64,000 nt of DNA, from NCBI RefSeq assembly GCF_025398255.1, contig NZ_JAODNW010000003.1, positions 186,001 to 250,000 on the forward strand, read 5' to 3'. The notes below the pieces were generated by a model. That model was given only the letters and a program-made list of their open reading frames with translations, was not told the DNA's origin and did not search any database. A program made the translations under genes and the position numbers. The first letter of the stretch is position 1. Each line of letters begins with the position of its first letter. Of this stretch, positions 12,314 to 20,598 are shown in pieces. The DNA comes from Chelativorans intermedius (lineage in GTDB: Bacteria; Pseudomonadota; Alphaproteobacteria; Rhizobiales; Rhizobiaceae).

Positions 12314-13927
12314 CTATCGCTGCAGCGTCACACCCATGAAGACGCTGGTTTCCTCATAGTCACGGTCGGGCAGGCTGCTGTGCTGCCGCTCATGTCGGGC
12401 GCGGCCGGTCAACCCGGCATAACGGTTGAGCCACCAGGTCAGGCTCGCCTCGCCGCTCAGGATCAGGTCATGGCCGTCGCCGGCGTAGTCGCGCCAGGCG
12501 GCGCCCAGCGCCACGTCGCCGGAAAGATTGGCGCGCAGCCGCCGCTCGATCCGCAGCGTGCCGGCATAGAGCAGCGAACCGCTTTCGCCGGCATTCGTCG
12601 AGCCTTCCACGGTCGTGGTGCCGTCGAGGCGCACATTGGTGCCGCGCATGGGCGACCAGTCGAGTGCCGCCGCCAGCTCCAGCCCGGAAACGGTGTCAAG
12701 GCGCGAGTCCTCGAAATCCTCGGCCACCCAGCCGGCGGAGACCTCGCCGGCAAGCTTCTCCGTCAGGTCGAGTGCCAGGCCGGCGCGCCCCGCCAGCCGC
12801 GTGGCGGAGCGGGCATAGCCGGCGCTGTCGCGGTCCTCGTCATGGAAGCGCCGGCCCGCCTCCACCTCCAGGAAGGGAATGAGCGCCGGCGAAAGCTCGT
12901 AGCCGCCACGCAGCCTCATGACCGCCAGGGTGGAGTTGCGGTCGCTCTGGGAAAGCGTGTCGCCATTGGCAAGCCGCGCATCGCCATACCAGTCGCGCGT
13001 TACCGCGCCGGTCACGCCGAGGCGCAGCCGGCCGAGTGCCCTTTCTACGCCCAGTGCGCCGTCGAGGGTGTGGCGCAGGGGCTGGCGCTCCACGCCCGCC
13101 ACGAAAACGGGCGATGATGCCGTTTCGCGCCGCACCTCGTAGGAAAGCGCGGCGCGGGCCGACAGGCCGTCGGCAAGGTCGAGCTCCAGCGCGGCGTCTG
13201 CCCCGCCCTCAAGCTCTGAATCCTGCTCGCCGGAGATCGTCTCGCGATAGGTGGCATAGCCGTTCAATGCTGCCCGATGGCGCGGCCAGTCGGAGACGGC
13301 GTTGAGCCGCAGCGTCGTCTCGGAGAACAGGGCTTCGCTGCCCTGCGGGCTGTCGTTGGCGTTGGAGGTCCATCGCAGCCCCTGTTCAAGGGTGGGGACG
13401 ACGGTGAAGCTGCCCACCCGCAGGCCGAGCGGCGCATAGGGGTCGTCTTCCCGTGTCGGGCGCCGGCCCTCGATCGGCTGCACGGGCGCGTTGGTGCGCA
13501 GCGGTAGCGGGCGGATCGCCTCGGCTCCCCCGTCCAGAGAGGCCGTGCTCGTGGCTTCGACCGCCCCTGTTTCGGGTGCTTCTCTCTCTGCCGGCGCGTC
13601 GGCGGCCTGCCGGGCGCGGTCTGCGCGACGTTCCCTTGCCGTGGAGGGCGTGCGCGGCGGGCCTTGGGAATCGAGAGAGGAAAAGGGCGTCTGGTCGGCA
13701 TCGGCGCCCCGGTCGGGAAACAGCGTGCCGTTTTCCCCTGTCTCGGCGGGCAGCGCGCCGGCGCTTGCAGGCTGATAGACCGGCGAGGGGATGCCGGCAT
13801 TCCGCGTCTCGCTCACCGTGCCGCGCAAATCCGCCTCCTGGCCGGCTGCGGGCAGCGCCAGAAGCGCGCCCACTGCGCAGGCAAGGCAGAAGGATCGGCT
13901 TTTCCTTTGCAAGCGAATGTGCGGCAT
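12314..13927 (-). CDS. Outer-membrane beta-barrel protein, function unknown
   Basis: 537 residues. A signal peptide (MPHIRLQRKSRSFCLACAVG running to AAGQ) is followed by a disordered, Pro/Glu/Ala-rich segment (about 30-180). The rest is a long series of alternating amphipathic beta strands with many Arg/Asp/Tyr turns (for example LRWTSNAND, ELSPALIPFLEVEAGRRFHD, SLTWWLNRYAGLTG). This matches the general outer-membrane barrel families found near polysaccharide genes. It lies between galU and kdsD, so a role in surface glycan export or anchoring is possible but not shown. The start is the ATG at 13925-13927. The open frame extends 109 codons upstream without coding character. Confidence 0.75.
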   Translation of the reverse strand: MPHIRLQRKSRSFCLACAVGALLALPAAGQEADLRGTVSETRNAGIPSPVYQPASAGALPAETGENGTLFPDRGADADQTPFSSLDSQGPPRTPSTARERRADRARQAADAPAEREAPETGAVEATSTASLDGGAEAIRPLPLRTNAPVQPIEGRRPTREDDPYAPLGLRVGSFTVVPTLEQGLRWTSNANDSPQGSEALFSETTLRLNAVSDWPRHRAALNGYATYRETISGEQDSELEGGADAALELDLADGLSARAALSYEVRRETASSPVFVAGVERQPLRHTLDGALGVERALGRLRLGVTGAVTRDWYGDARLANGDTLSQSDRNSTLAVMRLRGGYELSPALIPFLEVEAGRRFHDEDRDSAGYARSATRLAGRAGLALDLTEKLAGEVSAGWVAEDFEDSRLDTVSGLELAAALDWSPMRGTNVRLDGTTTVEGSTNAGESGSLLYAGTLRIERRLRANLSGDVALGAAWRDYAGDGHDLILSGEASLTWWLNRYAGLTGRARHERQHSSLPDRDYEETSVFMGVTLQR

Positions 13928-14284
13928 GCCCACCCCGAAACCTCCCCGGCGCGGCCGCACCAGGGTAACCAAAGGGTAAATGGCGTTGGTTAACACAAGG
14001 TTGAAAGCCCGTGCCCGCGCGGGGACAGAGTCCGCACCGCGAAGCGGACGAAAAGCCAACGATTTGGCTTTTCGAGCGACGAACGCCCGGAGCCATGGCA
14101 GAGGGCCGTGGACGCGTCGCAAACAAGCAGAGAGGTGCGATCGGCGCGCTCCGTTTTCCGAGCTCCTTGGCAAGACCCGGCCTGTAGCCCAGGCGCGGGA
14201 ACGAAGAGGCATGGGCGGGCCAGGCAGGTGGAAAAGCGCGCAATGGTTGGACATCGCGCGCCGAAAGCGCTAAGCGCAATTCCC
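13928..14284. other. Gene-free divergent region with strong hairpins
   Basis: 357 bp between the outer-membrane gene and kdsD. I see no conserved protein. It contains a 6-bp hairpin near 14031-14050 and an 11-bp hairpin at 14049-14074. A GCGACG/CGTCGC pair brackets the next 40 bp. The structure density is higher than in other gaps of this window. An unannotated small RNA is possible. Confidence 0.45.
14049..14074. terminator. 11-bp perfect A/T-flanked hairpin
   Basis: Arms 14049-14059 and 14064-14074 are perfectly complementary around a CGAT loop. The left arm carries AAAA and the right arm TTTT on either side of a GCC core, the layout of a bidirectional intrinsic terminator. It lies between two divergent genes, where no annotated transcript should end. 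Confidence 0.5.
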
Positions 14285-15280
14285 ATGTTGAAGACGGATA
14301 CCGCACAGATCGTCGCCGAGGGCGCCATTGCCTCGGCCATGCGCACGCTGGATGCCGACCGGGCTGCGCTTGCCGCTCTTGAGGAGGCGCTCAAGGACGG
14401 GCTTTCGCAGCCCTTTGTCGAGGCCGTACGGCTCATCAAGGGGCTTTCCGGCCGCGTCATCGTCACCGGCGTCGGCAAGAGCGGCCATATCGGCTCCAAG
14501 ATTGCCGCCACGCTCGCCTCCACGGGAACGCCGGCCTATTTTGTGCATCCGGCGGAGGCCAATCACGGCGATCTCGGCATGATTGCCCGCAACGATGCCA
14601 TCATCGCCCTGTCCTGGTCGGGCGAGAGTGCGGAGCTCAAGGGCATCGTGGCCTACGCACGGCGCTTTTCGATTCCGATCATCGCCGTCACCTCGCGCGA
14701 GAAGTCGGCGCTGGCGCGCGAGGCGCGCGTGGTCCTCCGCCTGCCGCGCGTTTCCGAGGCATGCCCGCACGGGCTGGCGCCCACCACCTCGACGCTTCTG
14801 CAACTGGTCGTCGGCGATGCGCTGGCGGTCGCGCTGCTGGAGGCGCGCGGCTTCACCGCCGATCATTTTCGCACCTTCCATCCCGGCGGTCAGCTCGGCG
14901 CCAATCTCACCCATGTCGGGGACATCATGCGCCGCGGCGACGACATTCCGGTTGTGCGGCCGGGCACGAAGATGCCGGAAGCGGTGATGACGCTGTCGCA
15001 GAAGCGGCTGGGCTGCGTGTGTGTGGTGGAGGAGAGCGGGCGGCTTGCCGGCATCGTCACCGACGGGGATCTTGCCCGCAACCTGCACCGCAACATGGCA
15101 GAGCTGGTGGTGGAGGACATCATGACGCGCCAGCCCAAGACGGTGAGGCCGCAAACCCTGGCAAGCCAGGCCATGGCGCTGCTCAACGAGCACAATGTCA
15201 GCGCGCTGGTGGTGACGGAGGGCGAGCGCCCGGTGGGCATCGTGCATTTCCACGATCTCTTGCGCCTGGGCGTCGCGTAG
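14285..15280 (+). CDS. kdsD: Arabinose-5-phosphate isomerase (KdsD/KpsF)
   Basis: A 331-residue isomerase that converts ribulose-5-phosphate to arabinose-5-phosphate, the first step to KDO for lipid A or capsule. An N-terminal SIS sugar-isomerase domain (VTGVGKSGHIGSKIAATLAS, ALSWSGESAEL, FHPGGQLGANL) is followed by two CBS domains (about 205-325, including VTDGDLARNL and NVSALVV). The start at 14285 gives the typical N-terminus. An ATG at 14243 with AGGTGGA upstream would add 14 residues and cannot be excluded. It converges with hemH, 18 bp apart. Confidence 0.94.
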   Translation: MLKTDTAQIVAEGAIASAMRTLDADRAALAALEEALKDGLSQPFVEAVRLIKGLSGRVIVTGVGKSGHIGSKIAATLASTGTPAYFVHPAEANHGDLGMIARNDAIIALSWSGESAELKGIVAYARRFSIPIIAVTSREKSALAREARVVLRLPRVSEACPHGLAPTTSTLLQLVVGDALAVALLEARGFTADHFRTFHPGGQLGANLTHVGDIMRRGDDIPVVRPGTKMPEAVMTLSQKRLGCVCVVEESGRLAGIVTDGDLARNLHRNMAELVVEDIMTRQPKTVRPQTLASQAMALLNEHNVSALVVTEGERPVGIVHFHDLLRLGVA

Positions 15281-15298
15281 GGCGTCGCGCCGCAGGCG

Positions 15299-16357
15299 TC
15301 AGACCCAGCCGGAAAGCTCGCGGCGCACCAGCTCCTCGATCACCGCCATGCCCTCCTCGCTGTCGTTCAGGCAGGGGATGTGGGCAAAGTTCTCGCCGCC
15401 CGCCTCATGGAAGATTTCGCCCGCGCCGATGGCGATCTCCTCCAGCGTCTCCAGACAGTCGGAAACGAAACCGGGATTGAAGACGGCGATCGACTTCACG
15501 CCCTCGCGCGCCAGCCTCTCCACCGTCTTGTCGGTATAGGGCTGCAGCCATTCTTCCGGCCCGAAACGGGACTGGAAGCAGGTGAGCAGCCTCTCCTCTT
15601 CCCAGCCCAGACGCCGGGCAAGCAGCCGCGAGGTCTTCCGGCAGTGGCAATGATAGGGGTCGCCGCGGCGGAAATAGCTCTGCGGAATGCCGTGATAGGA
15701 GGCGATCAGGACCTCCGGCTCGAAATCGAGCGTTGCCAGGTGGCGCTCGATGGAGCGGGCGAGCGCCTCGATGTAGACCGGCTCGTCATAATAGGCAGGC
15801 ACCGTGCGGATGGCCGGCTGGAAGCGCATCGCCAAGAGCGCCTTGAAGAAGCTGTCGTTCACCGTGGCGGTGGTGGTGGCGGAGTATTGCGGATAGAGCG
15901 GAAAGAGCACGATGCGGTCGCAGCCGCGTTCCATCAGGCTCTTCGTCACGGCCTCGATGGAGGGCTTTCCGTAGCGCATGGCCCAGTCCACGATCACGGT
16001 CCCGTGGTCGGTCAGCGCCTGCCCCAGCTTCTCCGCCTGGGCGCGGGTGAAGGTGCGCAGCGGGGATTCGTTGCGCTCCCGGTTCCATATCTTTGCGTAG
16101 GCGGCGCCCGACTTCTTCGGCCGTGTGTTGAGCACGATGCCGTAGAGGATCGGATACCAGATGGCACGCGGCCACTCGATGACGCGCGGGTCGGAAAGGA
16201 ATTCGGCCAGATAGCGGCGCATCGGCCCGTAGTCCGTCCCGTCCGGCGTGCCGAGATTGACGAGCAGCACGCCCACCTTGCCGATGTGGACGGGCGGATG
16301 GTCCGCCGGTTTCGGGCCTGCCGCCCTGGCCGTCTCGCGGTCGATGGTGATGGTCAT
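15299..16357 (-). CDS. hemH: Ferrochelatase
   Basis: A 352-residue enzyme that inserts Fe2+ into protoporphyrin IX, the last step of heme synthesis. Conserved blocks are VGVLLVNLGTPDG, the catalytic histidine in IASYHGIPQSYF, and the acidic pair in CLNDSEEGM. PYHCHCRKTSRLL carries a Cys-His-Cys group common in alphaproteobacterial forms. Two adjacent ATGs occur. The inner one (16357) is six nt from AGGAG, so I chose it; the outer one (16360) is only three nt away. Confidence 0.96.
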   Translation of the reverse strand: MTITIDRETARAAGPKPADHPPVHIGKVGVLLVNLGTPDGTDYGPMRRYLAEFLSDPRVIEWPRAIWYPILYGIVLNTRPKKSGAAYAKIWNRERNESPLRTFTRAQAEKLGQALTDHGTVIVDWAMRYGKPSIEAVTKSLMERGCDRIVLFPLYPQYSATTTATVNDSFFKALLAMRFQPAIRTVPAYYDEPVYIEALARSIERHLATLDFEPEVLIASYHGIPQSYFRRGDPYHCHCRKTSRLLARRLGWEEERLLTCFQSRFGPEEWLQPYTDKTVERLAREGVKSIAVFNPGFVSDCLETLEEIAIGAGEIFHEAGGENFAHIPCLNDSEEGMAVIEELVRRELSGWV

Positions 16358-16437
16358 CATGTGCTCCTGTCGCTGACACCGCACCTAGCGAAGTTATCCG
16401 CAAAAACAATGGCGCTTCTGGCCGCAGGCAAAAGGAA

Positions 16438-16459
16438 TGCCCCGCGCGGGCGCGGGGCA
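16438..16459 (-). terminator. Intrinsic terminator after the nucleotidase gene
   Basis: A perfect 9-bp GC-rich stem (16438-16446 with 16451-16459) with a 4-nt loop, then CTTTTGCC-type T-rich sequence on the minus strand. It lies 30 bp past the stop and separates the nucleotidase from hemH. Confidence 0.7.
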
Positions 16460-16488
16460 CTCGGCGAAGGGGCGCGCCGGCCGCCGGC

Positions 16489-18357
16489 CTATGGGGCGGG
16501 CGGCACCGTCAGCGTGGCGCCGATGACGAGGCGGCGCGGGGCGAACTGCGGGTTGGCCTCGGCGATGAGCGACCATTTGGCCGGGTCGCCGTAATAGGTC
16601 CGCGCCAGGTCCCAATAGGTGTCGCCACGCACGATGACATGGGTGTTGCCCATGGCGGGTTCGGCCTCCTCCATCGTCTCCCCCGTGTCGGCCATGCCTT
16701 CCGTTTCGGCGGGTGTGTCCTCCATGGGTGCGTCCGCCGTGCCGGCCATCGGCGCGGCCGCGACGCGAATGCGGCCGTCGGTGTAGGGCTGGTAGGGCCG
16801 GTTCTCGGCCAGATAGTCGGCCACCGCCTGCTCCAGCCCCGGCCCGTAGTCATAGGCGTTCATGGCGTTCTCGGCGAACAGGCTGTAGCCATCTCCCCCC
16901 GCTCTCATGAAATTGTTGGAGGCGATGGTGTAGGTGGTCTCCGGGTCGATGGGCGCCCAGCCACCCTCCGTCTGCACCTCGACGGATGAGATGCGGCTGC
17001 CTGGCTCGGCGGCGGGGTCGAAGGTGTAGCGCAGGCCCGAGACCTGCGGGAAGCGCCCGGCCCCTTCCTCGATGCGGCTGACGCCGCTCTCCAGCGAGGC
17101 GACGACATCCGCCCCCTTCAACTGGAAGGTGGCGAGCGTGTTCTGGAACGGCAGGACCTCCAGCACCTCGCCCATGGTAATCTCGCCGGCGTCGATGGAG
17201 GCACGCAGGCCACCGCCATTGGTGATGGCGAACTGCACGCCCTGGTCGCGCGTGCGCGCCAGCATGGCATCCGTCACCAGATTGCCCATTGCGCATTCCA
17301 TCGCCCGGCAGCTCTCGCGGCTGCCGTCGATGGCGGCGGCAGCCTCGGAGACGACGGTGCTCTTCAATTCCTCGATGGGGCCGGCCAGCTCCTCCACGCG
17401 GGCCACCACCGCCGCATCCTTCTCGACCGAGGCGTCGATGAGATGGACGTCGCCCGAGGCATCCGTCACCGTGCCGGCGTCGTCGAAGACGACGTTCAGC
17501 TCGCCCAGATACTTGGAGTAGGAAGCGGCCTGCACCACCGGCACCCGATAGCCCGACGGGTTGTCGACAAAGGTGGGGTAGGGGCCTTCGGCACCCTCGA
17601 TCGTGTTGGAAAGGAGCGTGTTGGTGTGGCCGCCCACCACCACGTCGACACCGGGAATCCTGGCGATGGCGGCAAGGTCGCGCGGATAGCCCACATGGGT
17701 GAGCGCGATGATCTTGTTCACGCCCTGCGCCTCCAGCGTCTCGACCGCCGCCTGGATGCCCTCGACATCCTCGATGATGGAGACGTTCTCGCCCGGGGAG
17801 GAAAGCTCCGCCGTGTCGTTGGCCACGGCGCCGACGATGCCGATCCTTTCGCCGCCCACCTCCAGAACCACGTATTCCTTCACCCGGTCGCCAAGGGCGG
17901 ATGCCTCGCTGGCCTTCACATTGGAGCCCAGGACCGGAAACTCGACCTTCTCCAGGAAAGCGGCGAGGCCGTCCTCGCCGTCATCGAATTCGTGATTGCC
18001 GACCACCATGGCGTCGGTGTTCATGAGATTGAGGAACTCCGCCTCCACCGTGCCCTTGTAGGTGGTGTAGAAGAGCGAGCCCTGGAAATTGTCGCCGGCA
18101 TTGAGGAACAGGACATTCTGGCCCTCCAGCGCAGCGCGGCGCTCGCGCACGGCCGTGACCAGGCGGGCGGCGCCGCCGAAGCATTCGCCGGCCGCATCGT
18201 CCTCGGCGGAGCAGGTGGAGTCGTACTTGTTGATCGGCTCGATGCGGCTGTGCCAGTCGTTGATGTGCAGGATGTTGAGCGCATAGTCGGCAAAGGCGGG
18301 CGCCACGGACAGCGCCAAGGCCGATGTGCCGAAAGCGAAGAGCGCGAGTCTTTTCAT
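16489..18357 (-). CDS. Periplasmic 5'-nucleotidase/metallophosphoesterase with C-terminal LysM domain
   Basis: 622 residues. A signal peptide (MKRLALFAFGTSALALSVAP to about 23) leads into a calcineurin-like metallophosphatase domain with all metal motifs: HINDWHSR, NAGDNFQGS, VGNHEFDDG, ALTHVG and GGHTN. The 5_nucleotid_C substrate domain follows (about 325-510: ITNGGGLRASI, SNNFMRAGGDGY). A Met/Glu/Thr-rich linker (about 525-570) leads to a LysM-like domain (VIVRGDTYWDLARTYYGDP, ending in LTVPPAP). It should hydrolyse nucleotides or UDP-sugars in the periplasm. The LysM tail is unusual and suggests tethering to peptidoglycan. A terminator follows. Confidence 0.92.
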   Translation of the reverse strand: MKRLALFAFGTSALALSVAPAFADYALNILHINDWHSRIEPINKYDSTCSAEDDAAGECFGGAARLVTAVRERRAALEGQNVLFLNAGDNFQGSLFYTTYKGTVEAEFLNLMNTDAMVVGNHEFDDGEDGLAAFLEKVEFPVLGSNVKASEASALGDRVKEYVVLEVGGERIGIVGAVANDTAELSSPGENVSIIEDVEGIQAAVETLEAQGVNKIIALTHVGYPRDLAAIARIPGVDVVVGGHTNTLLSNTIEGAEGPYPTFVDNPSGYRVPVVQAASYSKYLGELNVVFDDAGTVTDASGDVHLIDASVEKDAAVVARVEELAGPIEELKSTVVSEAAAAIDGSRESCRAMECAMGNLVTDAMLARTRDQGVQFAITNGGGLRASIDAGEITMGEVLEVLPFQNTLATFQLKGADVVASLESGVSRIEEGAGRFPQVSGLRYTFDPAAEPGSRISSVEVQTEGGWAPIDPETTYTIASNNFMRAGGDGYSLFAENAMNAYDYGPGLEQAVADYLAENRPYQPYTDGRIRVAAAPMAGTADAPMEDTPAETEGMADTGETMEEAEPAMGNTHVIVRGDTYWDLARTYYGDPAKWSLIAEANPQFAPRRLVIGATLTVPPAP

Positions 18358-18542
18358 GATTGTACTCCCGAATGCTTCCCTGATTGTTCAGCTCTACCGC
18401 CGCAGCGTGTCGGTTTCGCAACGCGCCGGGCATGGTTTCATCGGCCTGCCGGCGATGCAAGCGAAACCTTGAAGGGCGCAAGGAGGGGAGAGGGAGCAGA
18501 TTCGGAAGCGCCGCACGGCGGCCGGTCCGTGGTCGGTGGGGC

Positions 18543-18571
18543 GCCGGCGGCAAGGTCAGCATGCCGCCGGC
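18543..18571 (-). terminator. 10-bp hairpin after omp10
   Basis: Perfect arms 18543-18552 and 18562-18571 around a 9-nt loop, 26 bp past the omp10 stop. No T-run follows, so it may stabilise the 3' end rather than terminate. The rest of the 239-bp gap to the nucleotidase gene shows nothing clear. Confidence 0.45.
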
Positions 18572-18596
18572 CAGCCCGCATGTACGCGCGGGGGGG

Positions 18597-18986
18597 TCAG
18601 CCGGCCCGGGTGAGAACGAAGCTCTGGCCGCTCGAACTCGTGCAATTGAGCTGGTGGACGCGCCCGCCGCCGGCGTCGACCTTCAGGCAGTCGACAATCT
18701 GCGGGTCGCGCACCCGCGACTGCACGGAAATGCGCACGAGACCGCCCGGCTGCTCCTGATAGCTTCCAGTGGCGAGAACCTCGCCCGTGTCGGGTGCGCG
18801 GGTCTCGAAGGCGCCGGCCCTGAAGGTCGAGCGGATGCCCTCCGCACCGACCCATTCCCCATCGACGTTGCTTGCGCGCGCCGGTGCGGGGCCCGGCCCC
18901 ATGCCTGCACCCATGCCCACGCAGCCGGAGACGGCCAGCAGAGACAGCAGCGCGGCGCAGGACGCGATCTTTCTGGTTGTGACCAT
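18597..18986 (-). CDS. omp10: Omp10-family outer-membrane lipoprotein
   Basis: 129 residues. The lipobox is LLAVSGC, so the mature protein begins at the cysteine near residue 22. The domain matches the pattern of Brucella Omp10: GEWVGAEGIRSTFRAGAFET, then TGEVLATGSY, RISVQSRVR and a C-terminal QLNCTSSSGQSFVLTR. Two further cysteines (DCLKV and LNCTSS) probably form a disulfide. A strong GAGGAGG lies five nt before the ATG. The molecular role is unknown; Brucella relatives are surface antigens. Confidence 0.85.
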   Translation of the reverse strand: MVTTRKIASCAALLSLLAVSGCVGMGAGMGPGPAPARASNVDGEWVGAEGIRSTFRAGAFETRAPDTGEVLATGSYQEQPGGLVRISVQSRVRDPQIVDCLKVDAGGGRVHQLNCTSSSGQSFVLTRAG

Positions 18987-19066
18987 ATCGGCCTCCTCAC
19001 TTGAAATCGCCATTTCTTCGCCGCTCATGCCGTGCGAAGGCAAGCAAAAATCGACCGGGACCGGCG

Positions 19067-20512
19067 CTAGCGCACCAGGATGTTGCGGAATTGCCATGGG
19101 TCCCGGGTGTCGATGTCCTCGGGAAAAAGGCCGGGACGGCCGGCCAGCGGGGTCCACTCCGTGTAGTACCCCTTCACCGGCCCGAGATAGGGAAGCTGGA
19201 TATCGAGGCAGCGGCGGTAGTCCATCTCGTCGGTCTCGACGATGCCGGCTTCGGGGTTCTCCAGCGCCCAGACCATGCCCGCCATCACGGCCGACGTGAC
19301 CTGCAGGCCCGTGGCATTCTGATAGGGCGCGAGCCTGCGCGTCTCCTCCAGCGAAAGCTGCGAGCCGAACCAGTAGGCGTTGCGGGCGTGGCCGTAGAGG
19401 AGCACGCCGAGCTCGTCCATCCCGTCCACGAGCTCGTCCTCGTCCAGCACATGCTGCACGGGCTGCGGCGTGCCGCCATTGCCGAACATCTCGTGCAGCG
19501 AAAGCACCGCGTCGTTGCAGGGGTGATAGGCATAGTGACAGGTGGGGCGGTAGACGACCTTTCCGTCTTCGCCGCGCAGGGTGAAAAAGTCGGCGATGGA
19601 GATCGACTCGTTGTGGGTGACCAGAAAACCGTATTGGGGACCGGGCGTCGGGCACCAGCTGCGCACCCGCGTATTGGCGCCCGGCTGCTCCAGAAAGATC
19701 GCCGCCTTGCAGCCTTCCTCCTGGTCGCGGGCATTGTCTGGCCGCCAGGTTTCGTGCGTGCCCCAGCCGAGTTCGGCAGGCTGCATGCCCTCGGCGATGA
19801 AGCCTTCGACCGACCAGGTGTTCCAGAACACGTTGAGAGGCTTCGGGCGTCTGGTGCGCTGGGTGTCGCGCTCGGCGATGTGGATGCCCTTCACGCCCAG
19901 CCTCTGCATGAAGCGTGCCCAGCCCTCGCGGTCGTCCGGGCCGGGCTCCTCGAAGTCGAGCTTCATGTCCTCTGCCAGGTTCACCATCGCCTGCTTGACG
20001 AACCAGGAGACCATGCCCGGATTGGCCCCGCAGCAGGAGATGGCGGTGGTGCCGCCGGGGTTCTGCGCCTTTTCCCGGCGCACGGTCTCGCGCAGCGCGT
20101 AGTTGGTGCGCGCGGCATTGCCGGCCCCCCGGTCGAAATAGAAGCCGAGCCACGGCTCCACCACGGTGTCGATGTAGAGAACGCCCAGCCTGCGGCAAAG
20201 GCGCATCAGGTCCAGCGAGGAGGTGTCGACGGAAAGGTTGACGCAGAAGCCCTGTCCTTCGCCCTTGGTCAGAAGCGGGGTGAGCAGTTCTTCGTAGTTC
20301 TCCTTCGTCACCGCAGCCTTGAGGAACCTGATGCCGCGCTCGTCGAGCAGGTGGCGGTGCGTGTCGACCGGATCGACGACCACCATGCGCGACTTGTCGA
20401 AGTGGAAATGGCGCTCGATCAGGGGCAGCACGCCACGACCGATCGAGCCGAAGCCGATCATGACGAAGGGACCGGCGATCGCGCCGTGAATGGGCCAGTC
20501 TGTATTTGCCAT
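19067..20512 (-). CDS. hss: Homospermidine synthase
   Basis: A 481-residue NAD-dependent enzyme that condenses two putrescines (or putrescine with spermidine) into sym-homospermidine. The N-terminal Rossmann motif is VMIGFGSIGRGVLPLI. Conserved blocks include VNLSVDTSSLDLMRLC, IDTVVEPWLGFY, CCGANPGMVSWFVKQA and NVFWNTWSVEGFIAEG. The start MANTDWPIHGAIAGPF at 20512 is the usual one. A longer frame adds 13 residues. It is a minus-strand neighbour of pabB and omp10 with gaps of about 80 bp, so an operon is uncertain. With the ornithine decarboxylase gene at 42897 it completes a homospermidine route. Confidence 0.95.
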   Translation of the reverse strand: MANTDWPIHGAIAGPFVMIGFGSIGRGVLPLIERHFHFDKSRMVVVDPVDTHRHLLDERGIRFLKAAVTKENYEELLTPLLTKGEGQGFCVNLSVDTSSLDLMRLCRRLGVLYIDTVVEPWLGFYFDRGAGNAARTNYALRETVRREKAQNPGGTTAISCCGANPGMVSWFVKQAMVNLAEDMKLDFEEPGPDDREGWARFMQRLGVKGIHIAERDTQRTRRPKPLNVFWNTWSVEGFIAEGMQPAELGWGTHETWRPDNARDQEEGCKAAIFLEQPGANTRVRSWCPTPGPQYGFLVTHNESISIADFFTLRGEDGKVVYRPTCHYAYHPCNDAVLSLHEMFGNGGTPQPVQHVLDEDELVDGMDELGVLLYGHARNAYWFGSQLSLEETRRLAPYQNATGLQVTSAVMAGMVWALENPEAGIVETDEMDYRRCLDIQLPYLGPVKGYYTEWTPLAGRPGLFPEDIDTRDPWQFRNILVR

Positions 20513-20598
20513 TTCGGGGAGGTCTCCTCGTTGGACGGACGAAGCTTTCAAGCGTCAAAACACAGAACAGCGTCACAATCAAAGGGAGAAACGCACCT

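Noticed and set aside
14108-14284. 59-codon upstream extension of kdsD
   Set aside because: Basic, low-quality sequence without family support; the SIS domain protein normally begins near 14285.
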